A DNA stretch of 64,000 nucleotides from Staphylococcus lloydii (lineage in GTDB: Bacteria > Bacillota > Bacilli > Staphylococcales > Staphylococcaceae), in contig NZ_CP064056.1 of assembly GCF_015775975.1 (NCBI RefSeq), positions 496,001 through 560,000 of the forward strand, in the 5' to 3' direction. The position numbers were made by a program, and so were the translations under genes. Shown piece after piece: positions 27,744 through 35,985 of this stretch. The notes beneath the pieces were generated by a model. It saw only the letters and a program-made list of their open reading frames with translations, was not told where the DNA came from and made no database searches. How positions within the stretch are numbered: the stretch's first letter is position 1; every line of letters starts with the position of its first letter.

Positions 27744-27800
27744 CTTTTGAAGAACATTTAAATAATGCATCCAGTATTATCTAAATGTACTTTTAATTAT

Positions 27801-27836
27801 AAAGGCTAATCATCGTAAGATGGTTAGCCTTTATTT
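27801..27836 (+). terminator. ptsG terminator
   Basis: Fourteen-base stem with one G-U pair and a four-base loop (27801-27832), followed by a T-rich tail. Confidence 0.85.
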
Positions 27837-27930
27837 TGGTAGTTAGTAATTATGAGAATAGACATACAGCTTTAACGAATAGCGTTTTGGGGAATAATAT
27901 ATTATAACTTATTTAATAGAGGTGAATTTC

Positions 27931-28458
27931 GTGTCTATATCAAGAGGAATAAATCATATTGGATTAACAGTACCAAATATCGAAGAAGCAACAAAATTTT
28001 TTAAAGAAGCGTTAGATGCTAAAATAGCTTATGATAGTCAGACAAAAGCTGATGATCCACGTGCCGGTACTTTTGTAGAACATGTATTAGGTTTAGAACG
28101 TGGTGCTAAAATAATTAAAAAAAGAATGCTCGTGTTTGGTAACGGTCCTAACGTTGAAATGTTTGAATTTAAGGACGCACAGCAATCAGGTGCAGAAAAC
28201 CTTCAAGATATAGGTTATACACATATATCGTTTTATGTAGATGAATTTGATCAAGCGTTAAAACGAGTGAAACGTGCAGGAGGCGTCCCTTTATCTGAAC
28301 CGCATGAAAATACGCGTTATGAAGATACAGAAGGAAATGCGACTGTATACGTCAGAACACCATGGGGGAGTTTGCTTGAATTACAAACAATTCCTAATGG
28401 TTTTTATTACCCAGAAGATAGTGAGAGTACTGTGTTTACACCAGAAGCTGATGACTGA
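27931..28458 (+). CDS. VOC family protein (glyoxalase/dioxygenase superfamily)
   Basis: A 175-residue vicinal-oxygen-chelate protein; members include glyoxalases, dioxygenases and fosfomycin-type thiol transferases. Metal-ligand-like positions are H-I-G-L-T-V near residue 9 and the glutamate in S-L-L-E-L-Q near the end; the paired beta-alpha-beta-beta-beta modules are visible (T-H-I-S-F-Y-V near 96). An upstream in-frame GTG at 27922 is part of the ribosome binding site AGAGGTG, so I start at the GTG at 27931. It is followed closely by a thioesterase and a thioredoxin-like gene on the same strand before one terminator, which suggests an operon. The substrate is unknown. Confidence 0.75.
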   Translation: MSISRGINHIGLTVPNIEEATKFFKEALDAKIAYDSQTKADDPRAGTFVEHVLGLERGAKIIKKRMLVFGNGPNVEMFEFKDAQQSGAENLQDIGYTHISFYVDEFDQALKRVKRAGGVPLSEPHENTRYEDTEGNATVYVRTPWGSLLELQTIPNGFYYPEDSESTVFTPEADD

Positions 28459-28536
28459 CAATCATATGTATTAGCCAGCTGCAATTTATAAAGGTAGCTT
28501 TTAAAATATAAATGTTGGTTTTGAGGAGAGAAAATC

Positions 28537-28938
28537 ATGACAGAGAGAATATTAGTAGCAGAGAGAGAATTAGAAGTAAATGGTTACGACATTGATGCAA
28601 TGGGGATAGTGAGTAACATCGTTTACGTAAGATGGTTTGAGGATTTGAGAACAGATTTTATTAATCAACATATGAGTTATTCTGAAATGATGAAAAATAA
28701 TATTTCGCCTATTTTGATGAAAACTGAAGCGGAATATCAAATGCCTATTACAATTCATGACAAGCCAGTTGGACGTTGTTACTTAGTGAAAGCGAGTCGC
28801 TTAAGATGGGAATTTGAGTTTGAGATCAGTTCGGAACATAAAATGCATTGCATTGGTAAACAAAGTGGCACATTTTATAATTTACAAAAGCAAGCAGTAG
28901 AAAGAGTGCCAGAAGTTTTCCAAAATCTAATAAAATAG
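28537..28938 (+). CDS. Hotdog-fold acyl-CoA thioesterase (4HBT family)
   Basis: A 133-residue 4-hydroxybenzoyl-CoA thioesterase-like protein that hydrolyses acyl-CoA or aryl-CoA. The motif D-I-D-A-M-G-I-V-S-N-I-V-Y-V-R-W-F-E-D (about 18-36) is the usual active-site region with the catalytic aspartate, followed by a central hotdog helix. Length is typical for a single-domain YbgC/FadM-type enzyme. The ATG follows GAGGAGAG. It is the second gene of a likely three-gene operon. The acyl group is not predictable. Confidence 0.82.
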   Translation: MTERILVAERELEVNGYDIDAMGIVSNIVYVRWFEDLRTDFINQHMSYSEMMKNNISPILMKTEAEYQMPITIHDKPVGRCYLVKASRLRWEFEFEISSEHKMHCIGKQSGTFYNLQKQAVERVPEVFQNLIK

Positions 28939-29005
28939 ACATTTACGAAGTGAAAAAGTGCTACGTTAGATATCAATTTGTAAATGTTACAAAGAAGGTG
29001 TGAGT

Positions 29006-29335
29006 ATGAGGCAAGAGTTACATTCCATTGAAGCATTTCACAATTTTATTGAAACACATCGCTTAACAGTATTACATGTGATGCGAGATAACTGTAGTGT
29101 ATGTCATGCCGTTTTGCCTCAGGTTGAAGAATTAGTAAAAGAATATGATGATGTTGCTTTTGGCGTTATTAATCAAAGTGAAGTTGAAGCTATTGCAGGC
29201 GAACTTTCGATTTTTACAGTGCCAGTCGATATTATATATATGGATGGAAAAGAGATGCATCGTCAAGGTAGATTTATAGATATGCAACAGTTAGAAAGAC
29301 AATTGTCACTTATGCATGACAGTTTAAATAAATAA
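29006..29335 (+). CDS. Thioredoxin-like protein with C-S-V-C active site
   Basis: A 109-residue thioredoxin-fold protein. The redox motif N-C-S-V-C-H near residue 28 differs from the W-C-G-P-C of classical thioredoxin, and the cis-proline loop is F-T-V-P-V-D-I-I (about 72-79). This suggests a specialised thiol-disulfide protein rather than the main thioredoxin. There is no signal peptide, so it acts in the cytoplasm. I use the ATG at 29006, since the upstream GTG at 29000 overlaps the AGAAGG ribosome binding site. It is the last gene before a terminator. Confidence 0.8.
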   Translation: MRQELHSIEAFHNFIETHRLTVLHVMRDNCSVCHAVLPQVEELVKEYDDVAFGVINQSEVEAIAGELSIFTVPVDIIYMDGKEMHRQGRFIDMQQLERQLSLMHDSLNK

Positions 29336-29338
29336 TAC

Positions 29339-29377
29339 TAAAGATGAGGAGAAAATACATTTTCCTCATCTTTTTTA
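29339..29377 (+). terminator. Terminator of the VOC-thioesterase-thioredoxin operon
   Basis: Stem AAGATGAGGA with TCCTCATCTT, followed by a six-T run. Confidence 0.85.
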
Positions 29378-29440
29378 TATCAAATGGATAATTAAGTTTA
29401 ATGTTGTGCGTAGTTAGGTATAGTTGGAAATATATTAGAT

Positions 29441-29476
29441 ATGTCACAACTTAATTGTATGATACAATTGTGACAT
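29441..29476. promoter_or_regulatory. Nested inverted repeat before the GNAT gene
   Basis: Outer perfect arms ATGTCACAA (29441-29449) and TTGTGACAT (29468-29476), with a second perfect palindrome ATTGTAT-g-ATACAAT (29454-29468) inside. It ends 32 bases before the start codon, so it is probably an operator; there is no T-run to suggest a terminator. Confidence 0.5.
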
Positions 29477-29494
29477 GATAAATAGGTCAAAAAA

Positions 29495-29503
29495 GGGGGG
29501 GGG
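29495..29503 (+). repeat. Nine-G homopolymer at the ribosome binding site
   Basis: Six A followed by nine G, five bases before the ATG at 29509. It takes the place of the Shine-Dalgarno sequence and is a possible slippage site. Confidence 0.8.
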
Positions 29504-29508
29504 TAGTA

Positions 29509-30027
29509 ATGAGAGTCGAACGCATTAATGCAGATGAAGCTATTAATTTATATCAATGCATGAAACAAATAGATAAAGAAACTCAGTTTATGCTCTATTT
29601 ACCAGATGAACGTACATTTGAAACATTAAAATTATACGAAGATATACAACACAATTATTACGTTGGCGTGAAAAAGAATGATGGCACAATTGTGGGCTAT
29701 ATATCATTACATATTAGCAATATTGAAAAAGTGAAACATAAAGGTTATATAACGACTGGTTTAATGGAAGAATATCAACAACAAGGGTTTGCTACTAAAA
29801 TGTTTGAGGAAACCATTGCTTGGGCAAGGAACCAAGATTTAAGACGTTTAGAATTAACAGTGCTTACTCATAATAATCCAGCCATAAATCTATATGAAAA
29901 AATGGGCTTTATGATAGAAGGCATTAAAAGAGAATCTATCTATATGGAAGGCTTGTATCATGATGAATTATACATGGCTAAAATGTTAAATAAAGAAGAG
30001 CCATTAGCAGAAGCGAATCTTTGGTAA
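29509..30027 (+). CDS. GNAT family N-acetyltransferase (RimJ/RimL-like)
   Basis: A 172-residue acetyl-CoA-dependent acetyltransferase. The acetyl-CoA loop Q-Q-Q-G-F-A-T-K-M-F (about 93-102) and the C-terminal motif N-N-P-A-I-N-L-Y-E-K-M-G-F (about 123-135) are clear. The acceptor is unknown; the family includes ribosomal protein, polyamine and antibiotic acetyltransferases. It is monocistronic, with an unusual G9 ribosome binding site and a strong dyad upstream, so its expression may be both switched by a regulator and variable by slippage. Confidence 0.85.
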   Translation: MRVERINADEAINLYQCMKQIDKETQFMLYLPDERTFETLKLYEDIQHNYYVGVKKNDGTIVGYISLHISNIEKVKHKGYITTGLMEEYQQQGFATKMFEETIAWARNQDLRRLELTVLTHNNPAINLYEKMGFMIEGIKRESIYMEGLYHDELYMAKMLNKEEPLAEANLW

Positions 30028-30117
30028 AGATACATAAAATAACTTGTAATTGTTTTTACTAAAAATTTGTAGTTATTTCATTTAAAATAATGGTAAGAGC
30101 ATTATGGAGGAATAACA

Positions 30118-31092
30118 ATGATACGAAAATTATTAACTATTGCAAGTGCGAGCGTGTTAGCATCTTATGTTTATACTAAAGTAAAAGCTAAAAGGAGTTA
30201 TCCTAGCTTTTTATTTGAGACAATGTTTAGACTGAGTGGTATGAAAAAAACTTTCTCGAGTATAGAGGATGCTCAAGTTTCGCTTGAAAAAACTAAAGCC
30301 ACGACTAAAGGTGAATATGAGGGTACAAGTTATCATTTTAACAATGATGTTGTTGTACAGACCATCGATAATTCAAGTGTATATGTTGTAAATGCACAAG
30401 AAAATAGACAACAAAACGTTATACTATATATTCATGGGGGCGCATGGTACCAAGATCCATTGAAACACCACTTTGAATTCATTGATTTGTTAGCTTCATC
30501 AATGAATGCCAAAGTGATTATGCCAATATATCCTAAAGTGCCTCATGCTGATTACCAACAAACGTTCAATTTACTTATGAAAATATACAAACAAATCATA
30601 ACTACAGTTGAAAGTGCGCATCAAATTACGATTATGGGCGATTCGGCCGGAGGTCAAATTTCATTATCCTTTGCACAATACTTAAAGCAAGCACAATTAT
30701 TACAACCGAGTAATATCGTGTTAATCTCACCTGTATTAGATGCTACTTTTAGCAATCCAGAAGCGCCAATATATGAAAAGGTAGACCCGATGTTAGGCAT
30801 AGAAGGTAGTAAATTCTTCACAGAACTGTGGGCGAATGATTTACCTTTAACAGATTGGAGAGTATCACCGATAAATGGAGATTTAGAAGATTTAGGTCAT
30901 GTTACTATTGTTATAGGTACAAAAGAAACCATTTATCCAGATAGCTTAAAATTATCTCAAATGCTAAACAGAAAAAATATTAAACACGATTTTATTCCTG
31001 GATACAATCTGTTCCATATTTTTCCTATCTTTCCTATTCCAGAAAGACAACAAACAATTGAACAGTTGAAATGCATCATCGGCAAATATTAA
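30118..31092 (+). CDS. Alpha/beta hydrolase of the HSL-type esterase family, membrane-anchored
   Basis: A 324-residue serine esterase/lipase-like protein. A hydrophobic N-terminus (residues 4-18) followed by K-V-K-A-K-R looks like an uncleaved signal anchor. The oxyanion motif H-G-G-A-W is at 106-110, and the nucleophile elbow G-D-S-A-G-G has Ser176. A C-terminal aspartate (around I-Y-P-D-S-L) and the histidine in N-L-F-H-I-F complete a likely triad. Such enzymes hydrolyse short acyl esters. The ATG follows GGAGGAA. It is monocistronic, with its own terminator. Confidence 0.85.
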   Translation: MIRKLLTIASASVLASYVYTKVKAKRSYPSFLFETMFRLSGMKKTFSSIEDAQVSLEKTKATTKGEYEGTSYHFNNDVVVQTIDNSSVYVVNAQENRQQNVILYIHGGAWYQDPLKHHFEFIDLLASSMNAKVIMPIYPKVPHADYQQTFNLLMKIYKQIITTVESAHQITIMGDSAGGQISLSFAQYLKQAQLLQPSNIVLISPVLDATFSNPEAPIYEKVDPMLGIEGSKFFTELWANDLPLTDWRVSPINGDLEDLGHVTIVIGTKETIYPDSLKLSQMLNRKNIKHDFIPGYNLFHIFPIFPIPERQQTIEQLKCIIGKY

Positions 31093-31099
31093 TGATAAT

Positions 31100-31138
31100 A
31101 GGCACTTACTAGTAAGTTTAATAGTAAGTGCCTTTTTA
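31100..31138 (+). terminator. Terminator of the esterase gene
   Basis: Twelve-base perfect stem (31100-31111 with 31122-31133), followed by TTTT. Confidence 0.85.
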
Positions 31139-31263
31139 ATACGTTGATTATTGCGTGTTGTACAGAATTTTTGAATATCCTTTAAAACATGAATGCAAAA
31201 ACAGCCCATTAATGACTTTTATGTGCTGTTTAATGATATTGATGGCTTAAATTTAATGCTTGG

Positions 31264-32421
31264 CTATTTCAAGTTTTTTATATATTTAGGTAACATCTCG
31301 GTGAATAAGTCGATAAATGTAAGGTAGATATCTTTATCAACATGTTCGTCAACTTGGTGAGCTTGGCTAATATGACCAGGACCAAACATGATGAATGGGA
31401 AGTTTTCATCTTTATGTTCTAATAAATCTGAAGCATCTGTAACGCCTGGGGACGCAAGTGCTGATAATTCAGTATTTAAATATTTTCTCCCCATTTCTTG
31501 TGCTAATGTTACTAAGCTATTTTTACCTGTTGTATAAACTGGATCTCGAGACATGTATGTGTCTACTTTGATGTTAGTGTCTTCAGTTTCAACTTCTTTT
31601 AAAATTTCGTTGAAATAAGATACGAATTGCTTGTTATCATGTTCAGGTATAGTTCTAATATTAAATTCGGTTTGCGCAAATTCAGGGATAGAATTAACCT
31701 GTGTACCTCCATTAAATAATGTAGCATTTAAAACAGGGTCCCCTAATAAATCATTTGTTTTATCGAATTTTTTGAAGTTTTCATCGGCTTTATAAATAAA
31801 CTTTACTAATGGAGAAATAGCATTGAAACCTAGCTTAGGCATTGAGCTATGTGCAGCTTTACCTGTAGAACTTACACGAATATCCATAGAACCTTTATGT
31901 GCATATATAATTCTATCTTGAGAAGGTTCAGCGATAATAAGCGCGTCGACATCATCCATGTAGCCTTGGCTATGGTAAAGTTTTGCACCTTCACCAACAA
32001 TTTCTTCGCCGGCAGTGGCAAGTAAACGGATAGTACCTTCTTGTAATAAGCCTTGTTCATGAATATCAATAAGACTAATTACAAATGAAGCTAAACCAGA
32101 TTTCATGTCAGCTGAGCCTCTACCATACAATTTCCCTGATTCTTCAGTTAATTGGAATGGATCATACGTCCAATTATCGATATTCCCAGCAGATACAACA
32201 TCCATATGACCTGAGACGCCTAATACAGGTTTACCTGAGCCAATTTCTGCAACTAAGTTTGCTCTTGTGTCGCTAATTTTAATAATTTCAGAATAAATAT
32301 TGTGTGCTTTGAATAATTGGTGTAAATAGTTACATACATCTAATTCATTATCGTTAACTGACTGAATATTAACTAAATCACTTAAAATCTGAACCTTTTC
32401 AGCATCTGAAAATTTACTCAT
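31264..32421 (-). CDS. M20 metallopeptidase, ArgE/DapE family deacylase
   Basis: A 385-residue zinc amidohydrolase of the ArgE/DapE/CPG2 group. Metal ligands are visible in order: S-G-H-M-D-V (His near 71), the bridging aspartate in R-G-S-A-D-M-K-S-G (about 105), the catalytic pair A-G-E-E (about 136-139), an E-P-S motif (about 164) and G-P-G-H near 350. The dimerisation domain begins at K-G-S-M-D-I-R-V (about 173). It may remove succinyl or acetyl groups from amino acids, but no lysine or arginine genes are adjacent, so I do not assign dapE or argE. The ATG follows AAGGGGG. Confidence 0.85.
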   Translation of the reverse strand: MSKFSDAEKVQILSDLVNIQSVNDNELDVCNYLHQLFKAHNIYSEIIKISDTRANLVAEIGSGKPVLGVSGHMDVVSAGNIDNWTYDPFQLTEESGKLYGRGSADMKSGLASFVISLIDIHEQGLLQEGTIRLLATAGEEIVGEGAKLYHSQGYMDDVDALIIAEPSQDRIIYAHKGSMDIRVSSTGKAAHSSMPKLGFNAISPLVKFIYKADENFKKFDKTNDLLGDPVLNATLFNGGTQVNSIPEFAQTEFNIRTIPEHDNKQFVSYFNEILKEVETEDTNIKVDTYMSRDPVYTTGKNSLVTLAQEMGRKYLNTELSALASPGVTDASDLLEHKDENFPFIMFGPGHISQAHQVDEHVDKDIYLTFIDLFTEMLPKYIKNLK

Positions 32422-32509
32422 AAAAAAACCCCCTTATTTTATCTCATCTTAATTGTAACTAAAAGCGCGTTATTAAATGAAATATAAGGGGTTATAATAA
32501 TAATTTAAA

Positions 32510-32809
32510 TTATGAAATTGAAGGGATTTTTGTTGGTAGGTTATATAAAGCATGTGTTATATAGGAGTGCGAAGAATTTGATATGAGTTGGAATTGTAAA
32601 TTTTGAGAGAATTTATAAAATGATGAGTTGCTATTAGTTTTATTTGCGGTAGAACTTTTTATTTGTTCAGTATTTTTACCGTCTGTGACAGCACCTTTCA
32701 TGTCATTGCCTTGCATACTGCCGATTAAAATTAAGATTAAATAACTACTAGAAATGATTAAAATTGTCCCTAAATAAATACCAACAGCTAACTTTACAGG
32801 TTTACGCAT
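32510..32809 (-). CDS. Small orphan membrane protein
   Basis: A 99-residue protein not recognised. Residues 6-30 form one hydrophobic helix (L-A-V-G-I-Y-L-G-T-I-L-I-I) after a basic start (M-R-K-P-V-K), followed by a serine/asparagine/lysine-rich extracellular-looking region. A strong ribosome binding site (GGAGG, nine bases upstream) supports translation. It is alone between the M20 peptidase and the monoacylglycerol-lipase-like gene. Confidence 0.55.
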   Translation of the reverse strand: MRKPVKLAVGIYLGTILIISSSYLILILIGSMQGNDMKGAVTDGKNTEQIKSSTANKTNSNSSFYKFSQNLQFQLISNSSHSYITHALYNLPTKIPSIS

Positions 32810-33077
32810 ACTTTAACAACCTCCTAAATGGCTTATATCTGAGTACACTTTCAAATTACCACGTGTTTATTAAGTGAACGTAAATTGAAAGTTAAAATTT
32901 AATGAAATAATATTATAGGTAGATATTGTATGCTTATCGATAAAAAATAAGGCTAATACAATGAATTTTTATTGATAATTAAGCTATGATGTCAGCTATC
33001 GTTTTTAATATTGAGTGTAAAGTTATATAATTAGTATAACTTAATGAACTTACGGTTAGATTTAGGAGGCGATTTAA
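32810..33077. other. Divergent intergenic region without recognisable elements
   Basis: AT-rich 268-base gap holding the start regions of the small membrane protein and the hydrolase. I see no convincing hairpin, repeat or promoter pair. Confidence 0.4.
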
Positions 33078-33911
33078 ATGAACTACATTAAACATATAAC
33101 ATCGTCCGATGGAACTAAGTTGTATACTAAAGTTAATGAAGGCTACACTGATAACTATGAAGATAGTGTTAATGTTATTATCGTCCACGGCCTTGCTGAA
33201 CATTTAGACCGTTATGACGAACTAGCAGATAGGTTACAAATTAATGGTTTCAATGTCATTAGATATGATCAAAGAGGTCATGGTCGTTCAGAAGGTGCAC
33301 AAACTTATTATGATAATGATAGCCAAATTGTAGAAGACTTGCAGGCAGTGGTTTCTTTTGTGCGCACGACTTATGGTAATAATATATTTCTAATTGGTCA
33401 TAGCATGGGCGGTTATACTGTCGCACTCTATGGTACATTTTATCCTAATCAAGTGCGTGGCATTGTTACTTCTGGCGCGTTAACACGCGATAATAAAGGG
33501 TTGTTTAGTGAAATTCTTGAGGACAGTACTTTACCTAAAGATAGTTATATCGACAATGCGCTAGGTGAGGGTGTGTGTTCTGATAAAGATGTACAAGCAA
33601 AATATGAGCTAGATGACTTAGTAGCTAAGCGTATTTCGCGAGGTTTAATTTACAGCCTTGATAGTGGTGTCGATAAATTAAAAACGCATGCAGCGCGCTT
33701 TGTCGATGATGTACTTATTATGCATGGTTTAAATGATGGCTTAGTAAGTTATGAAGACGCATTACAATTTTTTAATGAAATAGGTTCTACTAACAAATCA
33801 TTACGTATTTATGATACATTAGAACACGAAATTTTAAATGAGAGTAAGTATAATAGTACAATTTTCGAAGATATTATCGATTGGATTCAGTTAAAGCAAA
33901 GCGAACAATAA
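33078..33911 (+). CDS. Alpha/beta hydrolase, monoacylglycerol lipase-like
   Basis: A 277-residue soluble hydrolase of the Hydrolase_4 group. Features in order: oxyanion region V-H-G-L-A-E-H (about 37-43), D-Q-R-G-H-G-R-S-E-G (about 64-73), nucleophile elbow G-H-S-M-G-G with Ser109, a cap domain, then a catalytic aspartate in H-G-L-N-D-G (about 220) and histidine in L-E-H-E-I-L (about 250). The likely substrates are monoacylglycerols or lysophospholipids. The ATG follows AGGAGG. No terminator is obvious before the tar region. Confidence 0.87.
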   Translation: MNYIKHITSSDGTKLYTKVNEGYTDNYEDSVNVIIVHGLAEHLDRYDELADRLQINGFNVIRYDQRGHGRSEGAQTYYDNDSQIVEDLQAVVSFVRTTYGNNIFLIGHSMGGYTVALYGTFYPNQVRGIVTSGALTRDNKGLFSEILEDSTLPKDSYIDNALGEGVCSDKDVQAKYELDDLVAKRISRGLIYSLDSGVDKLKTHAARFVDDVLIMHGLNDGLVSYEDALQFFNEIGSTNKSLRIYDTLEHEILNESKYNSTIFEDIIDWIQLKQSEQ

Positions 33912-34090
33912 GATATAAAGCAACCCATTGTTAGCAAGTATTTAACTGCATATAAATAGAGGTAAATTAGATTGGTTCATTTGCATTTTGTGTGCAATGG
34001 ATATAACTAGAAATGATAAGTGGAAATTGCTATTATAATAGTCATAGCCAAAATAATTCTAATAAAATATAACTTTAAATTTAAAATGAC

Positions 34091-34158
34091 GATTGCAATT
34101 TATGTGATAAAAAAACACTTATAGAGATTGCAATTTATACTATAAAAATACTTATAAA
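34091..34158 (+). repeat. Imperfect tandem repeat upstream of tarI
   Basis: Two adjacent copies, 34091-34125 and 34126-34158. Each starts with GATTGCAATTTAT and ends with ACTTATA. The second ends 54 bases before the tarI ATG. The rest of the 300-base gap (33912-34211) is AT-rich, with no other clear signal. Confidence 0.75.
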
Positions 34159-34211
34159 TTTTCATTCAAACTAGGCAGAAAAATAGATTGAATACTTAGG
34201 AGGAAAATTAA

Positions 34212-34928
34212 ATGATATATGCTGGTATATTAGCTGGTGGCGTAGGTTCAAGAATGGGAAACGTGCCGCTACCAAAACAATTTTTAGACTTAGACGGGAA
34301 GCCAATATTGGTACATACGGTAGAGAAGTTTCTATTAACAAGTGAATTTGACAAAATTTATATTGCTACACCTCAAAAATGGATTTCGCATACGAAAGAC
34401 ACACTTCGTAAACATGATATCACTGACGAAAGAGTTGTAGTCGTTCAAGGTGGTGCTGACCGTAACGAAACAATTATGAGTATTATTAATGCCATCGAAG
34501 CGGAAAATAAAATTACTGATGAAGACGTTATCGTTACGCATGATGCAGTAAGACCATTCTTAACGAGACGTATTATTAAAGAAAACATCGACGAAGTAAT
34601 TAAACACGGTGCGGTAGATACAGTAATTACGGCAACTGATACGATTATTACCTCTAAAGATGGCGAAGCAATTGATTCTATTCCAGTACGTGACGAAATG
34701 TATCAAGGTCAAACACCGCAATCTTTTAATATTAATCTATTAAGAGATAGCTATAATGCTTTATCAGAAGACGATAAAAAAATACTTACAGATGCTTGTA
34801 AAATTTTAGTCGTAGCTGATAAGAAAGTAAAACTCGTATTAGGCGAACTATATAACATTAAAATTACAACACCTTATGATCTAAAAGTCGCAAACTCAAT
34901 CATAAAGGGTGGGATGCTGAGTGATTAA
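34212..34928 (+). CDS. tarI: Ribitol-5-phosphate cytidylyltransferase
   Basis: Makes CDP-ribitol from ribitol-5-phosphate and CTP for wall teichoic acid. The 238-residue length equals S. aureus TarI. It belongs to the IspD-like nucleotidyltransferases: [10 protein letters not shown] (about 7-16) with P-K-Q-F-L just after binds CTP, and T-H-D-A-V-R-P-F (about 109-116) holds the metal aspartate. It overlaps tarJ by eight bases, so the products of the pathway are made in equal amounts. The ATG follows AGGAGG. Confidence 0.95.
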   Translation: MIYAGILAGGVGSRMGNVPLPKQFLDLDGKPILVHTVEKFLLTSEFDKIYIATPQKWISHTKDTLRKHDITDERVVVVQGGADRNETIMSIINAIEAENKITDEDVIVTHDAVRPFLTRRIIKENIDEVIKHGAVDTVITATDTIITSKDGEAIDSIPVRDEMYQGQTPQSFNINLLRDSYNALSEDDKKILTDACKILVVADKKVKLVLGELYNIKITTPYDLKVANSIIKGGMLSD

Positions 34929-35946
34929 CCAAGTTTATCAACTCGTAGCGCCAAGACAAATTGAAGTAACATATAATAATGAAAATATTAAAAGCGACAA
35001 AGTTATCGTTCGACCTTTATATTTATCAATTTGTGCGGCCGACCAAAGATATTATACTGGCAGTAGAAACGAGGCTGTATTAGAAAAGAAATTACCAATG
35101 TCTCTTATTCATGAAGGCGTCGGTGAAGTAGTTTACGATAATAAAGGTCAATACAAAGCGGGTACTAAAGTAATCATGGTACCTAATACACCAACTGAAA
35201 CGGACGATGTAATTGCTGAAAATTATTTACCTACGAGTAAATTTAGATCAAGTGGCGTCGATGGTTTTATGCAGGACTATGTCTTTTTAGACCATGACCG
35301 TATCGTTGAAGTTGAAGATGATATTGACTTAAGCACGATTGCTTTTTCTGAACTTGTTTCAGTGAGTTGGCATGCACTTCAACGTTTTGAACGAAAATCA
35401 ATTTCCAATAAAAATAGTTTTGGTGTATGGGGAGACGGCAACTTAGGATATATTACTGCTATTTTACTGCATAAATTATACCCAGAAGCTAAAATTTATG
35501 TATTTGGTAAAACAGATTATAAATTAAGCCACTTTTCATTTGTAGAAAATGTTTATCACATTCATAATGTGCCAGAAGGCGTAACGTTCGATCATGGTTT
35601 TGAATGTGTCGGTGGTAAAGGTAGCCAATCAGCTATCGACCAAATCATTGATTTAATTTCACCTGAAGGTAGTATTGGCTTACTTGGTGTAAGTGAATAT
35701 CCGGTTGAAATTAATACGCGCTTAGTATTAGAAAAAGGAATAACAATGATTGGTAGTAGCCGTAGTGGTGCACAGGATTTCCAAGACATTGCTAAATTTT
35801 ATAAAGAAAATCCTGATGTCGTTGAAAAATTATCATTACTTAAAGGTAATGAATTTGAAGTGAAAACAATCGATGATGCTGTTAAAGCTTTTGAAGCAGA
35901 TTTATCTACTTCATGGGGTAAAACAGTTATTAAATGGACGATGTAA
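34921..35946 (+). CDS. tarJ: Ribulose-5-phosphate reductase
   Basis: NADPH-dependent zinc alcohol dehydrogenase-like enzyme that reduces ribulose-5-phosphate to ribitol-5-phosphate for TarI. The 341 residues equal S. aureus TarJ. Visible are the zinc-site cysteine in [10 protein letters not shown] (about 38), H-E-G-V-G-E near 65, and the Rossmann stretch [11 protein letters not shown] (about 161-171). The GTG start at 34921 overlaps the tarI end, with the ribosome binding site AAGGGTGGG inside tarI, so translation is coupled. Confidence 0.95.
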   Translation: MINQVYQLVAPRQIEVTYNNENIKSDKVIVRPLYLSICAADQRYYTGSRNEAVLEKKLPMSLIHEGVGEVVYDNKGQYKAGTKVIMVPNTPTETDDVIAENYLPTSKFRSSGVDGFMQDYVFLDHDRIVEVEDDIDLSTIAFSELVSVSWHALQRFERKSISNKNSFGVWGDGNLGYITAILLHKLYPEAKIYVFGKTDYKLSHFSFVENVYHIHNVPEGVTFDHGFECVGGKGSQSAIDQIIDLISPEGSIGLLGVSEYPVEINTRLVLEKGITMIGSSRSGAQDFQDIAKFYKENPDVVEKLSLLKGNEFEVKTIDDAVKAFEADLSTSWGKTVIKWTM

Positions 35947-35985
35947 TATAAATGATCATGAATGGTAGAAGAGAGGATTTTAAAA

